The position numbers were made by a program, and so were the translations under genes. 64,000 nucleotides of DNA from JAQWBS01 sp047975765 (GTDB lineage: Bacteria > Pseudomonadota > Alphaproteobacteria > RF32 > CAG-239): contig JBKEEF010000002.1 in the NCBI GenBank assembly GCA_047975765.1, forward strand, positions 302,397-366,396. Direction: 5' to 3'. Below are positions 8,601 through 16,915 of this stretch, in pieces (the stretch's first letter is position 1; each line of letters begins with the position of its first letter). The notes beneath the pieces were generated by a model. It did not search any database and had not been told where the DNA came from. It saw only the letters and a list, made by a program, of their open reading frames with translations.

Positions 8601-8783
8601 TTGTTGCAATTATCTGAATAACCATATAGAAAGACACTCGAAAGCAACTCATTTGAGTCGTTTTCTTAACAAAACACATGCAAAGCTGGCGATTTTGGGG
8701 AGTTCCCACTGTTTCGCTCTGGTGCTTCGAGAGAAGTTTATACTTTGCAGAGGATTAACCGGAAAATATAAGGATATATAAAT
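8601..8783 (+). promoter_or_regulatory. rpsB promoter and structured leader (candidate)
   Basis: TTGTTG (8601-8606) and TATAGA (8625-8630) make a -35/-10 pair with an 18-bp spacer. The leader then contains GCAAAG (8681-8686) and CTTTGC (8743-8748) enclosing a GC-richer stretch that can form inner hairpins. Ribosomal-protein leaders often bind their own protein, and S2 autoregulates rpsB-tsf in other bacteria. That role is inferred here. Confidence 0.4.
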
Positions 8784-9587
8784 ATGTCACTTCCGACTTT
8801 TAATTTGCGTCAAATGATGGAAGCAGGCGTTCACTTCGGACACCATGCTCGTCGTTGGAACCCTAAAATGTCTCAATACATTTATGGAAAAAAAGATAAT
8901 ATTCACATTATCGATCTTCAAAAAACTTACCCAATGTTCTACTCTGCTTTGGCAATTGCTAAAGAAGTAGCTTCTAATGGTGGTAAAGTTCTTTTCGTTG
9001 GTACAAAAAGGCAAGCTCAAGATATCGTTAAACAACATGCTGAAAGATGTGGTCAATACTACGTTAATTATCGTTGGTTGGGTGGTATGTTGACAAACTG
9101 GAAAACAATCTACAAGTCAATTTCTCGTTTGGTTAAATTGAACAACATGTTCGAAAAAAACGAAACAGAAGGTTACACTAAAAAAGAATTGCTTAACTTG
9201 AAAAAAGAACAAGGCAAACTTCAACAAGAATTAGGCGGTATTATGTCTATGGGTGGTCAACCTGATTTGATCTTCATTGTTGACGTAACTAAAGAAGACT
9301 TGGCTGTTAAAGAAGCTAAGAAATTGGGTATTCCAGTTGTTGGTATTTGTGATACAAACTCAGATCCTGAAATTGTTGACTATCCAGTTCCTGGTAATGA
9401 TGACGCAATTCGTGCAATTAACTTCTACTGCGACATGGTTGCAAGTGCTGTTTTGGATGGTATCCAAGCAGAAGTTGCTGCTCAAGGTGTTAGAGTTGAA
9501 GAATTTGCTGATGGCGAATCTAAAGTAGCAAAAAAAAGAACTTCAAAAAAAGCTAAAGAAGAAGTTCAAGCTGCAGACGAAGAATAA
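8784..9587 (+). CDS. rpsB: 30S ribosomal protein S2
   Basis: A component of the small ribosomal subunit. The sequence shows the S2 signature from MMEAGVHFGHHARRWNPKM, then IHIIDLQKT, VNYRWLGGMLTNWKT and PVVGICDTNSDP. The 267-aa length is usual for alphaproteobacteria, and the Lys/Ala-rich acidic tail after residue 245 is a common extension. It heads the rpsB-tsf operon. Confidence 0.97.
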   Translation: MSLPTFNLRQMMEAGVHFGHHARRWNPKMSQYIYGKKDNIHIIDLQKTYPMFYSALAIAKEVASNGGKVLFVGTKRQAQDIVKQHAERCGQYYVNYRWLGGMLTNWKTIYKSISRLVKLNNMFEKNETEGYTKKELLNLKKEQGKLQQELGGIMSMGGQPDLIFIVDVTKEDLAVKEAKKLGIPVVGICDTNSDPEIVDYPVPGNDDAIRAINFYCDMVASAVLDGIQAEVAAQGVRVEEFADGESKVAKKRTSKKAKEEVQAADEE

Positions 9588-9622
9588 GATATAGTTTTTA
9601 ATTATCTTATTTAGAAAATTAT

Positions 9623-9656
9623 TGTGGCGGTATTGATTCTAAGCAATATCGCCACA
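9623..9656 (+). promoter_or_regulatory. Hairpin between rpsB and tsf
   Basis: A 13-bp stem (TGTGGCGGTATTG with CAATATCGCCACA, one G-U pair) and an 8-nt loop, without a following T-run. It may be an RNA-processing site or a partial attenuator that sets the S2 to EF-Ts ratio. Confidence 0.6.
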
Positions 9657-9703
9657 ACATATTATAGAATTATGAGAATTTGATTTTTTAGGGGTATATA
9701 TAA

Positions 9704-10630
9704 ATGACAAATATTACTGCCAGCATGGTAAAAGAATTAAGAGATATGACAAGTGCAGGTATGCTTGATGCGAAAAAAGCTCTTGTTGAAACAAATGGAG
9801 ATATGGAAGCTGCTGTAGATTGGCTTCGTACAAAAGGTTTGGCATCTGCTGCGAAAAAAGCAAGCCGTGTTGCTGCTGAAGGTTTGGTAGCTATTGCTGT
9901 TGAAGGCAACAAAGGTGCTGTTGTTGAAGTGAACTCTGAAACAGACTTCGTTGCTAAAAACGATATGTTCAAAGAATATGTTGCTGATTCTGCTGTTGTT
10001 GCTTTGATGCACGATGGTGAAGTTTGTGATATGGAAACTTTCCAATGCCCTAAAGTGAACAAATCTTTCAAAGAACGTTTGACTGATATGATTGCTAAAA
10101 TTGGTGAAAACATGACTCTTCGTCGTGCAAAAACTGTTTCTGTTGAAAATGGTGTTGTTGCTTCATACATTCACAATGCTGCTGCTCCAAATATTGGTAA
10201 AATTGGTGTTTTGGTTGCTTTGGAATCAACTGGTGACAAAGAAAAATTAGCTGAAGTTGGTAAACAAATTGCGATGCACATTGCTGCTTCTGCTCCTCTT
10301 TTCAAAACAATTGCTGATGTTGATAGTGCATCTGTTGAAAGAGAAAAAGCTATTTTCACTGAACAAGCTGCTGCTTCTGGCAAACCAGCTAATATCATTG
10401 AAAAAATGGTTGAAGGTCGCGTTAGAAAATATTATGACGAAGTTGTTCTTGAAGAACAAGCATTCATTATGGATCCAGACAAAAAAGTGAAAGCTATTGT
10501 TGCTGATGCTGCTAAAGAAGTTGGTGCTCCAATTGAACTCAAAGAATTCGTTATGTTCAAGCTTGGTGAAGGCATCGAAAAGAAATCTGAAGATTTCGCT
10601 GCTGAAGTTGCTGCTCAACTTGCAAAATAG
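9704..10630 (+). CDS. tsf: Elongation factor Ts
   Basis: Nucleotide-exchange factor that recycles EF-Tu. It has the N-terminal UBA-like module with LRDMTSAGMLDAKKALVE, the conserved VEVNSETDFVAKN and the dimerisation core with MHIAASAP. The 308-aa length is typical of alphaproteobacteria. It follows rpsB after a hairpin and ends at a strong terminator. Confidence 0.97.
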   Translation: MTNITASMVKELRDMTSAGMLDAKKALVETNGDMEAAVDWLRTKGLASAAKKASRVAAEGLVAIAVEGNKGAVVEVNSETDFVAKNDMFKEYVADSAVVALMHDGEVCDMETFQCPKVNKSFKERLTDMIAKIGENMTLRRAKTVSVENGVVASYIHNAAAPNIGKIGVLVALESTGDKEKLAEVGKQIAMHIAASAPLFKTIADVDSASVEREKAIFTEQAAASGKPANIIEKMVEGRVRKYYDEVVLEEQAFIMDPDKKVKAIVADAAKEVGAPIELKEFVMFKLGEGIEKKSEDFAAEVAAQLAK

Positions 10631-10646
10631 TCTTTGATTTGAAGAT

Positions 10647-10677
10647 AAAAAAACCTCCGAATTTCGGAGGTTTTTTT
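10647..10677. terminator. Bidirectional terminator between tsf and the DUF2914 gene
   Basis: A 14-bp stem, AAAAAAACCTCCGA with its exact complement, and a short loop; the A and T arms let it serve both convergent genes. Confidence 0.9.
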
Positions 10678-10688
10678 ATTGAAAAGTT

Positions 10689-11162
10689 TTATTCAACATC
10701 AAGTGTTGAAGGAACATTATCTACTGGCAAGTCAGCAGGGGTTTCTTGTGGTTGGGCAGGTGCATCAGCAGGAATATTAGCTGTTGCAACACCAAGTTTT
10801 CCAACATAGATATTTTTACCTTCTTGATCTTGAACTTCAACAGTGATGTTGTCTCCTTCAGAGAAATGCTCAGCATTCATAGAAGTCCAAACACGCCATC
10901 TTTGTCCATTCACATTAAAGGGTTTGCGATAAATCTCTTGATCACCATTTTTCCAAACGTGTGTAATTGTATTTCCTTGTTCGTTCAAAATTTCTGTATG
11001 AAAAATAACATTTTGAGCATCAGGATTTGTTTTATCTAGAGTTTCAATTTTATTAGAGAGTGCTTTGTTTTCGACATTATATCCAAAACCAGCAATAACA
11101 TCTGCATTTGCAGTTGATGTTGCAACAAAAAATGCTGCGAGTGTAAGCAAATATTTTTTCAT
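10689..11162 (-). CDS. DUF2914 family periplasmic protein
   Basis: A signal peptide (residues 1-20, cut after ANA) leads a 157-aa protein. It has the DUF2914 pattern: VIFHTEILNEQG, THVWKNGDQEIY, then NGQRWRVWTSM and a C-terminal beta strand. Proteins of this family are found in the envelope and have no known reaction. The last 25 residues are Pro/Ala-rich and probably disordered. It is transcribed alone, converging on tsf. Confidence 0.8.
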   Translation of the reverse strand: MKKYLLTLAAFFVATSTANADVIAGFGYNVENKALSNKIETLDKTNPDAQNVIFHTEILNEQGNTITHVWKNGDQEIYRKPFNVNGQRWRVWTSMNAEHFSEGDNITVEVQDQEGKNIYVGKLGVATANIPADAPAQPQETPADLPVDNVPSTLDVE

Positions 11163-11346
11163 AATTTAATCCTTTTTAGATGGATAGTTAAAAAAAGAAG
11201 ATTAGTCTATTTTTTATCATAAGTCAAAGACTTAGGTTAAATAAAAACCCGTTGTTAGTTTTATGTAAGCAGTGAGAGAAAAAAAGAAAGGCTTGTAAAA
11301 GAAATATTTGGAATTATTTATATTTCATTAGCAAGGAGATAAAAGA

Positions 11347-11769
11347 ATGAATGATAAATCGAGTAAAGTTGTAATGCTTTTGAAATTGATAATCGCTTTA
11401 TTTATAACATATTATAGTGTTGAAGACATTTCGAATATGTTTATCGATGAATTTGATCCAACTTTTTCTATGGCGCTTTATATTGTTTCAAATGTTTTTA
11501 TGTTTCTTTTGGCTTGGTCAATGGTTTTTAAAGAGATTGATAAAATTAAGATGTCAGCTTTTGTTATTTTTGTTCTTATTTCTGCTTTGATGTCCTTTTA
11601 TAGTCAGGAAGTCACGCTCAAACTTAATAAAAGTGATTGTTTTGATGCAGGAAAATCTTGGGATACGGAAGATAACCGTTGTCGCTATGATTGTACTTCT
11701 TGGACAAAGGATGAGGGCTGTGCTAAAGCAATTGATGCTATAGATGAAGAAGGTTTAGACGAAAAATAG
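11347..11769 (+). CDS. Small inner-membrane protein with Cys-containing tail
   Basis: Three hydrophobic segments (about residues 8-25, 42-62 and 68-84) are followed by a soluble tail with four Cys in the pattern SDCFDAG, NRCRYDC and EGCAKA, which could form disulfides outside the membrane. AAGGAG stands 8 nt before the ATG. The stop abuts that of the convergent deacetylase gene with no gap. No family is recognised. Confidence 0.7.
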   Translation: MNDKSSKVVMLLKLIIALFITYYSVEDISNMFIDEFDPTFSMALYIVSNVFMFLLAWSMVFKEIDKIKMSAFVIFVLISALMSFYSQEVTLKLNKSDCFDAGKSWDTEDNRCRYDCTSWTKDEGCAKAIDAIDEEGLDEK

Positions 11770-12801
11770 CTATCTGAAATTAACATCTGTGTGTTCAAGC
11801 ATATCAAAAATTTCTGGTAAAATTTTATTTGCCTTAGGATGGATATCGTGGAAAAGAATGATACCAGAACGCCATAGCAACATCAATGTGATGATTCTAT
11901 CTTTGACTTCTTCAGCAGTCATTTTGTTCGACCAATCTTGACTATCAATGTTCCAGAGCATTAAATTCCAGTCATGTTTTTCTAAATATTCAATTGTTTC
12001 AACAGAGCGTTGACCATAAGGTGGACGGAAATAGTAAACTTCTTGCTGAGGAAAATCTTTTTCAATCTTTTCTGCTGTAAAAGAGAGTGAGTTTTCAAAG
12101 AATTCTGGTTTTGTGTGTGGTTTATGGGTTTTACCATGAGATCCCACTAGAAAGTCTTTATATAGACTTTGAACGTCATTTCTTTTGACAAAGTTATCTC
12201 CTAGAACAAAAAAGATAGCAGGCTTTTGGTGTTCCTTTAGAGTTGCAATGAGTTTATCCGTGTTCCCGCCTTTTAGAGAAGGACCGTCATCAAATGTCAG
12301 AATAAAATTTAAGTCTTTCATTTTATCACCTTTGATTTCCACATCATCTAAGGTGTCAATTTCACTAGTGATTTCAGGAAAAAGAGCAGCAAGCCTGATT
12401 TGTTCATAGAGATAATTTTCATAAAAGGCATCTGTATTTTCTTTCCAAGCAGTTAAATTTTCAGGAAATATTTCATATTTTATAAAGCCAACTGTCTCTT
12501 GTTTTTCTTTCATTAGTTTTTTTGTGTTTTGTAGATATTTTTGAACAGAAATAAAGTTTACTTTTTCTCTACCCAAATATTCTCGAAGCGCTGTTTCATT
12601 TTTAAGATTGTTCTCAATTTCATCAAGTTTCTCACAGAAAATCAAAATTTCATGAGCAGATGCAAAATCAAAATCACTTTGAGTGGCAATTGGAACAGGC
12701 CAAAGAGAGCGATCACTCTTTGCAACCTTTTGAGGTCCAGCAGCATTTGCAGCTACTGGAACCAAAAAAGAAAGAAGAATATAAAATATAATTTTTTTCA
12801 T
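11770..12801 (-). CDS. Secreted polysaccharide deacetylase (NodB fold)
   Basis: After a signal peptide (cut near ANA, residue 20) and a helical N-terminal region, the NodB domain begins near residue 165. It shows motif 1 FILTFDDGPS, motif 2 GSHGKTHKPH (zinc His), motif 3 YYFRPPYGQRS and motif 5-like GIILFHDIH. Such enzymes remove acetyl groups from peptidoglycan or other N-acetylated glycans. It sits directly after the TPR protein gene on the same strand and is probably cotranscribed with it. Substrate is not known. Confidence 0.88.
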   Translation of the reverse strand: MKKIIFYILLSFLVPVAANAAGPQKVAKSDRSLWPVPIATQSDFDFASAHEILIFCEKLDEIENNLKNETALREYLGREKVNFISVQKYLQNTKKLMKEKQETVGFIKYEIFPENLTAWKENTDAFYENYLYEQIRLAALFPEITSEIDTLDDVEIKGDKMKDLNFILTFDDGPSLKGGNTDKLIATLKEHQKPAIFFVLGDNFVKRNDVQSLYKDFLVGSHGKTHKPHTKPEFFENSLSFTAEKIEKDFPQQEVYYFRPPYGQRSVETIEYLEKHDWNLMLWNIDSQDWSNKMTAEEVKDRIITLMLLWRSGIILFHDIHPKANKILPEIFDMLEHTDVNFR

Positions 12802-13944
12802 TTAGAGCTTATCTTCAACACGAGCAATAGCATCTTTATAGACTTTGTTATCTCTTTTTTCCAAAGCCCACTTATAGTTTTGAAGCGCATCACTAAATTC
12901 GCCTTTTGCTTCATAGATTCTTGCAATGTTATAGAAAGAACTTGCTTGAATTGTATTTTTGTTTTTGCCGGAAGCAAGCGAAATTGCTTCTGCTTCATTG
13001 TTGTTCTTTTGGAAAGCAAGTCCAAGGTTGCTATACGCTTGTCCATTATTAGGATTCAAGTCAATTGCTTGTTGGTAAAGTTCAATTGCTTCAGCATAGT
13101 TTTTCTCATGATATTTCTTTTCACCTTGCATATTCAATTTTTTTGAATTTGTTTTATCGCTATCAGAAACATATTTTGCTTCAGGATTTTCTGAAACATG
13201 AGGAAGGAGTGTTGCAATCTTTGAAGATTCTTCTTCATTTGCCATTTTGTTCACATCAACAATCTCTCCACTTTCATTCACATAGAATACAGCCCAAAAA
13301 CTTCCTTTTTTGTTTGTTGGAACACTATATGTTTTGATTAAAGTTGAACCGATATAAACAAATGCCTTTGCACCACTTTCAGATAAGTTTTTTAGGTTTT
13401 TACCTCTATTTGAGTAGTCATGTACACCATAGTAATATTTTTCACCTTGTTTTTTCTTTTCAATAGTGATTGTTTCTGGTCCGAACGAATCTGTGTCATC
13501 AACGTCAAGGTTGGCTTCCACACCAATCTTTTGCTGATAAAAAACATGACTAGAACTGAAAACAAGATGGGAGTCTAAATCTTTAGGATATTCGCCCCAT
13601 GTCAAAACCACACGCATACCGTCGAGATTTTTCATCTTTGGACTAATGGCATAAGTCAGATCATTACAAGGACATTTAACAGCAAGCGTTGAATAGCCAT
13701 CAGCCTTAATGATGAGTGTTGTATCTTGAGTGTCAGAACCAAAAGGTGTTGAAAGGTTCACTTTTCCTTCAGTATCCGTTTTTGTTTTAACAGAAGTTTC
13801 GCCACTTTTCTGAAAGATAACTTCTGCATTTGTCACGATTTTGTTTTTGACCGTTGCATCCAAAACTAAAATTTCTGTATTTTCTGTCGCAAAAGCAAGA
13901 CCTGGAATGCAAATGATAGCCAGCAATTTAACTAAAAATTTCAT
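12802..13944 (-). CDS. Periplasmic DUF2135/YfaP-like protein with TPR repeats
   Basis: A signal peptide (to about residue 19) precedes a carboxypeptidase-regulatory-like beta domain (about 25-100). Next comes a YfaP/DUF2135-type domain (about 110-220) with VLTWGEYPKDLDSHL and YYYGVHDYSNRG, then at least two TPR units (about 270-380) such as AIELYQQAIDLNPNNGQAYSNLG. It is probably a periplasmic scaffold. The deacetylase gene starts right after its stop, so the two may act together on the envelope. Confidence 0.8.
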   Translation of the reverse strand: MKFLVKLLAIICIPGLAFATENTEILVLDATVKNKIVTNAEVIFQKSGETSVKTKTDTEGKVNLSTPFGSDTQDTTLIIKADGYSTLAVKCPCNDLTYAISPKMKNLDGMRVVLTWGEYPKDLDSHLVFSSSHVFYQQKIGVEANLDVDDTDSFGPETITIEKKKQGEKYYYGVHDYSNRGKNLKNLSESGAKAFVYIGSTLIKTYSVPTNKKGSFWAVFYVNESGEIVDVNKMANEEESSKIATLLPHVSENPEAKYVSDSDKTNSKKLNMQGEKKYHEKNYAEAIELYQQAIDLNPNNGQAYSNLGLAFQKNNNEAEAISLASGKNKNTIQASSFYNIARIYEAKGEFSDALQNYKWALEKRDNKVYKDAIARVEDKL

Positions 13945-14028
13945 CTAAATATCCTTTCTTTAATTTGAAGAGAGGATAATTGTTATCATTCCTTTTTACA
14001 ATTAGACAATAGTAAAGGGGTTTGTGAG

Positions 14029-15513
14029 CTATCTTGTGTAACCAGATACTTTCTTTAAGAAAACTGGTTGTGCAATTTTGAGACTACTTTGTTCAATCTC
14101 TGTAATATGTTGAAAATAGTTTTGTTTTCTATTATAAATTTTGTGTTTTAATAAAGTTTTTTTTCTTTCTTCATGAAGAGATGTATAGGACATTTCTTCA
14201 GCTTTTTTGATTATACCAGCATCAATTTGAGAATTTGGAAGAAGATTATTGATACTATCTACTCTTTGTTTGAGAATTTCTTTTGCAGGTTCAATATATT
14301 TTTTGCGAATTTTTTTTGTAATTTTAACTTTGTTTTTTTCTTCAACTAAAGAATAGACATTTACAAATTCATCTTTCATTTTTTCAGGGTTGTAGAAAGA
14401 GAATGTATAAAAACTATTGAGGATGATATTTCTTTCATTCTTGTCCATTTTTGTTTTATGAATCGGAATGACAGAAGCATAGTCTTTTGTACATTCTTCA
14501 AGTTGTTCTTCATATATATTAAATAAATTTTCATCCCAGTTTCTGAGGACGGCATTGATAACATATTTTTTATCTAAAAGAAGTTCTTTTCTTTTTTCTG
14601 GTTTTGTATCTTCCAAATCATCAACAATTAATTCACAGTCAATGTCATAAAAATCATCCAAATCATCTTGTGTAAGATAGTTTTTTATATCTCCTAATAC
14701 TTGTTGAATAGAAGCCGTTCTTTCGTCTTCAACTTCAATTTCATAAGCGAGTTCAGGGCTAATATTACCACAGTCCGGTTTGCTTATTCTACTCTCCTGA
14801 AGAGAAGAGTTTTTTATGTGTTTGAACTCATGGTTAAGTGTTGCAACGACATCCTTATCTTGCTCTTCAAGTAAAAAGTCTGTGTAAGAATTATATAGTT
14901 TTTGATATTTTTTTGGAACATTTTCTAAAACAAAGTCTGTTGCATCATAAATTTCTTGTTTTTCTTCTAGATCTACAATTTCTTTCTCAATTTTTTTAAT
15001 CTCGGAGAAATCATCTTTATTAAAAACAAAGATACTATCATAAAATGTGATTGTTTTATCATCAAGAATGGCCTTCGTATTATCATAATCGATAATATTT
15101 TTCTTCTTGTCTCTTATAACAACCTCTTCTTTTTTATCATCCCATTCAAAGTAGAGATACTGAACTTCCCTTTTTAGGCTAATTCCAATATTTTTAAGAG
15201 CCTTGGGAATTTGCTCTTCTTTAATTTTATATGGATAGTGAAGATAAGTTTCATGAGCCTTTGGACGATTTGTTAAAAATGGTTTTTTCAAATCGTTTGA
15301 ATATTGTTCAGGATCAATGTTGTATGTTGTTTCAAAAAGATATTGTTTCAAAATTTGTGAACTAATGAGGTCAACTTCTGAATGTTTTTTGGGGTGGGCT
15401 AAAATTTCATCCCACGAAACATTTTTATAAGCTTTAGCAAGATTTTCGCTATTTCTTATATTTTTCTTGAGAACAGCAACAAGTCCGTTCTTGATGTTGA
15501 TGAGCTCTGCCAT
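14029..15513 (-). CDS. Unknown protein with a zinc-metallopeptidase-like HEFKH motif
   Basis: The product, about 494 aa, has no signal peptide. Near residue 228 it has NHEFKH, an HExxH pattern, followed about 35 residues later by EVEDERTAS, where a Glu could be the third zinc ligand as in gluzincins. The rest is helical and charged. The ATG at 15513 is chosen because GGAAAAG precedes it; the frame reaches further only through TTG codons. It follows the caspase-like gene on the same strand. The enzymatic role is inferred from the motif alone. Confidence 0.6.
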   Translation of the reverse strand: MAELINIKNGLVAVLKKNIRNSENLAKAYKNVSWDEILAHPKKHSEVDLISSQILKQYLFETTYNIDPEQYSNDLKKPFLTNRPKAHETYLHYPYKIKEEQIPKALKNIGISLKREVQYLYFEWDDKKEEVVIRDKKKNIIDYDNTKAILDDKTITFYDSIFVFNKDDFSEIKKIEKEIVDLEEKQEIYDATDFVLENVPKKYQKLYNSYTDFLLEEQDKDVVATLNHEFKHIKNSSLQESRISKPDCGNISPELAYEIEVEDERTASIQQVLGDIKNYLTQDDLDDFYDIDCELIVDDLEDTKPEKRKELLLDKKYVINAVLRNWDENLFNIYEEQLEECTKDYASVIPIHKTKMDKNERNIILNSFYTFSFYNPEKMKDEFVNVYSLVEEKNKVKITKKIRKKYIEPAKEILKQRVDSINNLLPNSQIDAGIIKKAEEMSYTSLHEERKKTLLKHKIYNRKQNYFQHITEIEQSSLKIAQPVFLKKVSGYTR

Positions 15514-15594
15514 TTCTTTTCCATATATTGACAATATAGACAAAATATCAGATTCTTAGCTAAATTACAATTTATTATTTTTTAAAAGGATGTT

Positions 15595-16362
15595 TTATTC
15601 ATTTTTAAAAAGTGAAATTCCTGCTTTTTGAGAAATTTTTTGATATTTTGCATAAGCTAGTCCGGTTTGCGTTTTAATTTCTTGAGTGCTTTTGCCTTCA
15701 ATCCAAGAATTGAGTGCTGCTTTCAAGACATATCCTTCCGGAGCCATTTTTCCATTGGTCCAGATCAAAGGTGTTGCGCCAGTTTGTGGAATAATATTAT
15801 GAAAGTATGATTTGCTGTAGCACGCAAGGATGATTGTTTCTCTTTTTTTATCTATTTTACTTTGTGGAATTTGAGTAATAGAAAAATCCATTAATCCATT
15901 ATGCCCCACAAAAGCAAGGATGTCAGCATTTCCACCAATAGAAATAGTCTTTTCATCAACTGAAATTTCCATAGGTTTTTGCCCCGCAGAATATTCCAAA
16001 AAAGTTTGAATAGATTCTTTGATTCGTTTTCCTTGATATGCGTCTGCTATCATCCAAGTATCAGAGTTTTTATGCTTAAAAATGGCTCGTCTGAGAATAG
16101 AAGATGAAACATCTTTTTCTTCTCTTATAAAGGTCCAATCTTTAGAGTTTTTGAAATATGTTTTGATGCCATACATTGCACCCCAATAGAGATTGTTATG
16201 AGGGTCATCACCATTTCCAAGTTTTGTAGGAACAGGATAAATCCCCTGATGAATATTATCACAAAGCGCCACATTCACATGAATCGTTTTTGTTTCAGCT
16301 TTGGCAGTTGAACAAAAAGCACAAAATAAAAAGAGGCTAAAAACTAATTTTAATATTTTCAC
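15595..16362 (-). CDS. Exported caspase-like (His/Cys dyad) protein, unknown family
   Basis: GTG at 16362 is taken as start: it gives a clear signal peptide (VKILKLVFSLFLF then cleavage after AKA), has AGAAGAAG upstream, and overlaps the end of the LemA gene. The mature protein has AFVGHNGLMDF and IILACYSKSYF about 35 residues apart. This spacing and setting recall the His-Gly and Cys motifs of caspase/clostripain-fold peptidases. The role is unproven. It lies in the LemA/DUF2207 operon. Confidence 0.6.
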   Translation of the reverse strand: MKILKLVFSLFLFCAFCSTAKAETKTIHVNVALCDNIHQGIYPVPTKLGNGDDPHNNLYWGAMYGIKTYFKNSKDWTFIREEKDVSSSILRRAIFKHKNSDTWMIADAYQGKRIKESIQTFLEYSAGQKPMEISVDEKTISIGGNADILAFVGHNGLMDFSITQIPQSKIDKKRETIILACYSKSYFHNIIPQTGATPLIWTNGKMAPEGYVLKAALNSWIEGKSTQEIKTQTGLAYAKYQKISQKAGISLFKNE

Positions 16363-16891
16363 GTTCTTCTTCTCTTGATAGTTCATAAAAATCTTTTGAA
16401 ATAAATCCAAATTTATTTGCTATTAGATTGCTTGGAAACATTTCAACAAGAATATTATAGTCTCTGACCGTAGCATTATAGTATCTTTTAGCAAGTTGAA
16501 TTTGTTCTTCAATTTCATTTAGGTTGTTTTGCAAATCCAGAAAACTTTGATTTGCCTTTAAGTCAGGATAGTTTTCTGATAAAGCAAAGATTGACTTGAG
16601 TGCCTGAGAAACTTCATTGTTTTGCTGAGCTTTGTCTTTTATCGATGAATTTTGGTTATATATATTTCTCAAATGAACAATTTCTGCCAGAGTTTCTTTT
16701 TCATGTTTGGAATAAGCTTTAACCGTATCAACAATTGAAGGAATTAAATCATATCTCTTTTTGAGAAGAACATCAACTCCAGACCAAGCCTCTTCAGTAA
16801 GCTTAGATTTTTTAATCAGAGAATTATAAATTGCGATTATCGTATATGCGATTAAAAGCAACATGGACGAAAACAGAGCCAAATTTATCAT
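16337..16891 (-). CDS. lemA: LemA family membrane protein
   Basis: One N-terminal membrane segment (residues 2-20) is followed by the helical LemA domain with EEAWSGVDVLLKKRYDLIP, the central LNEIEEQIQLAKRYYNATVRDYN and the end motif FGF. The 184-aa length is standard. AAAGGA precedes the ATG. It is encoded 24 nt after the DUF2207 gene, a pairing seen in many bacteria; the biochemical role of the pair is unknown. Its 3' end overlaps the next gene by 26 nt. Confidence 0.9.
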   Translation of the reverse strand: MINLALFSSMLLLIAYTIIAIYNSLIKKSKLTEEAWSGVDVLLKKRYDLIPSIVDTVKAYSKHEKETLAEIVHLRNIYNQNSSIKDKAQQNNEVSQALKSIFALSENYPDLKANQSFLDLQNNLNEIEEQIQLAKRYYNATVRDYNILVEMFPSNLIANKFGFISKDFYELSREEERENIKISF

Positions 16892-16915
16892 GCTATTTTC
16901 CTTTTAAAAATTGTT

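Noticed and set aside
9688..10170. Minus-strand frame of 160 codons opposite tsf
   Set aside because: It mirrors the codon bias of tsf, a certain gene, and has no promoter or ribosome site.
12541..13146. Plus-strand frame of 201 codons opposite the deacetylase and TPR genes
   Set aside because: It is antisense to two well-identified genes, is rich in Phe/Ile/Cys as expected for a complement of AT-rich coding DNA, and has no ribosome site.
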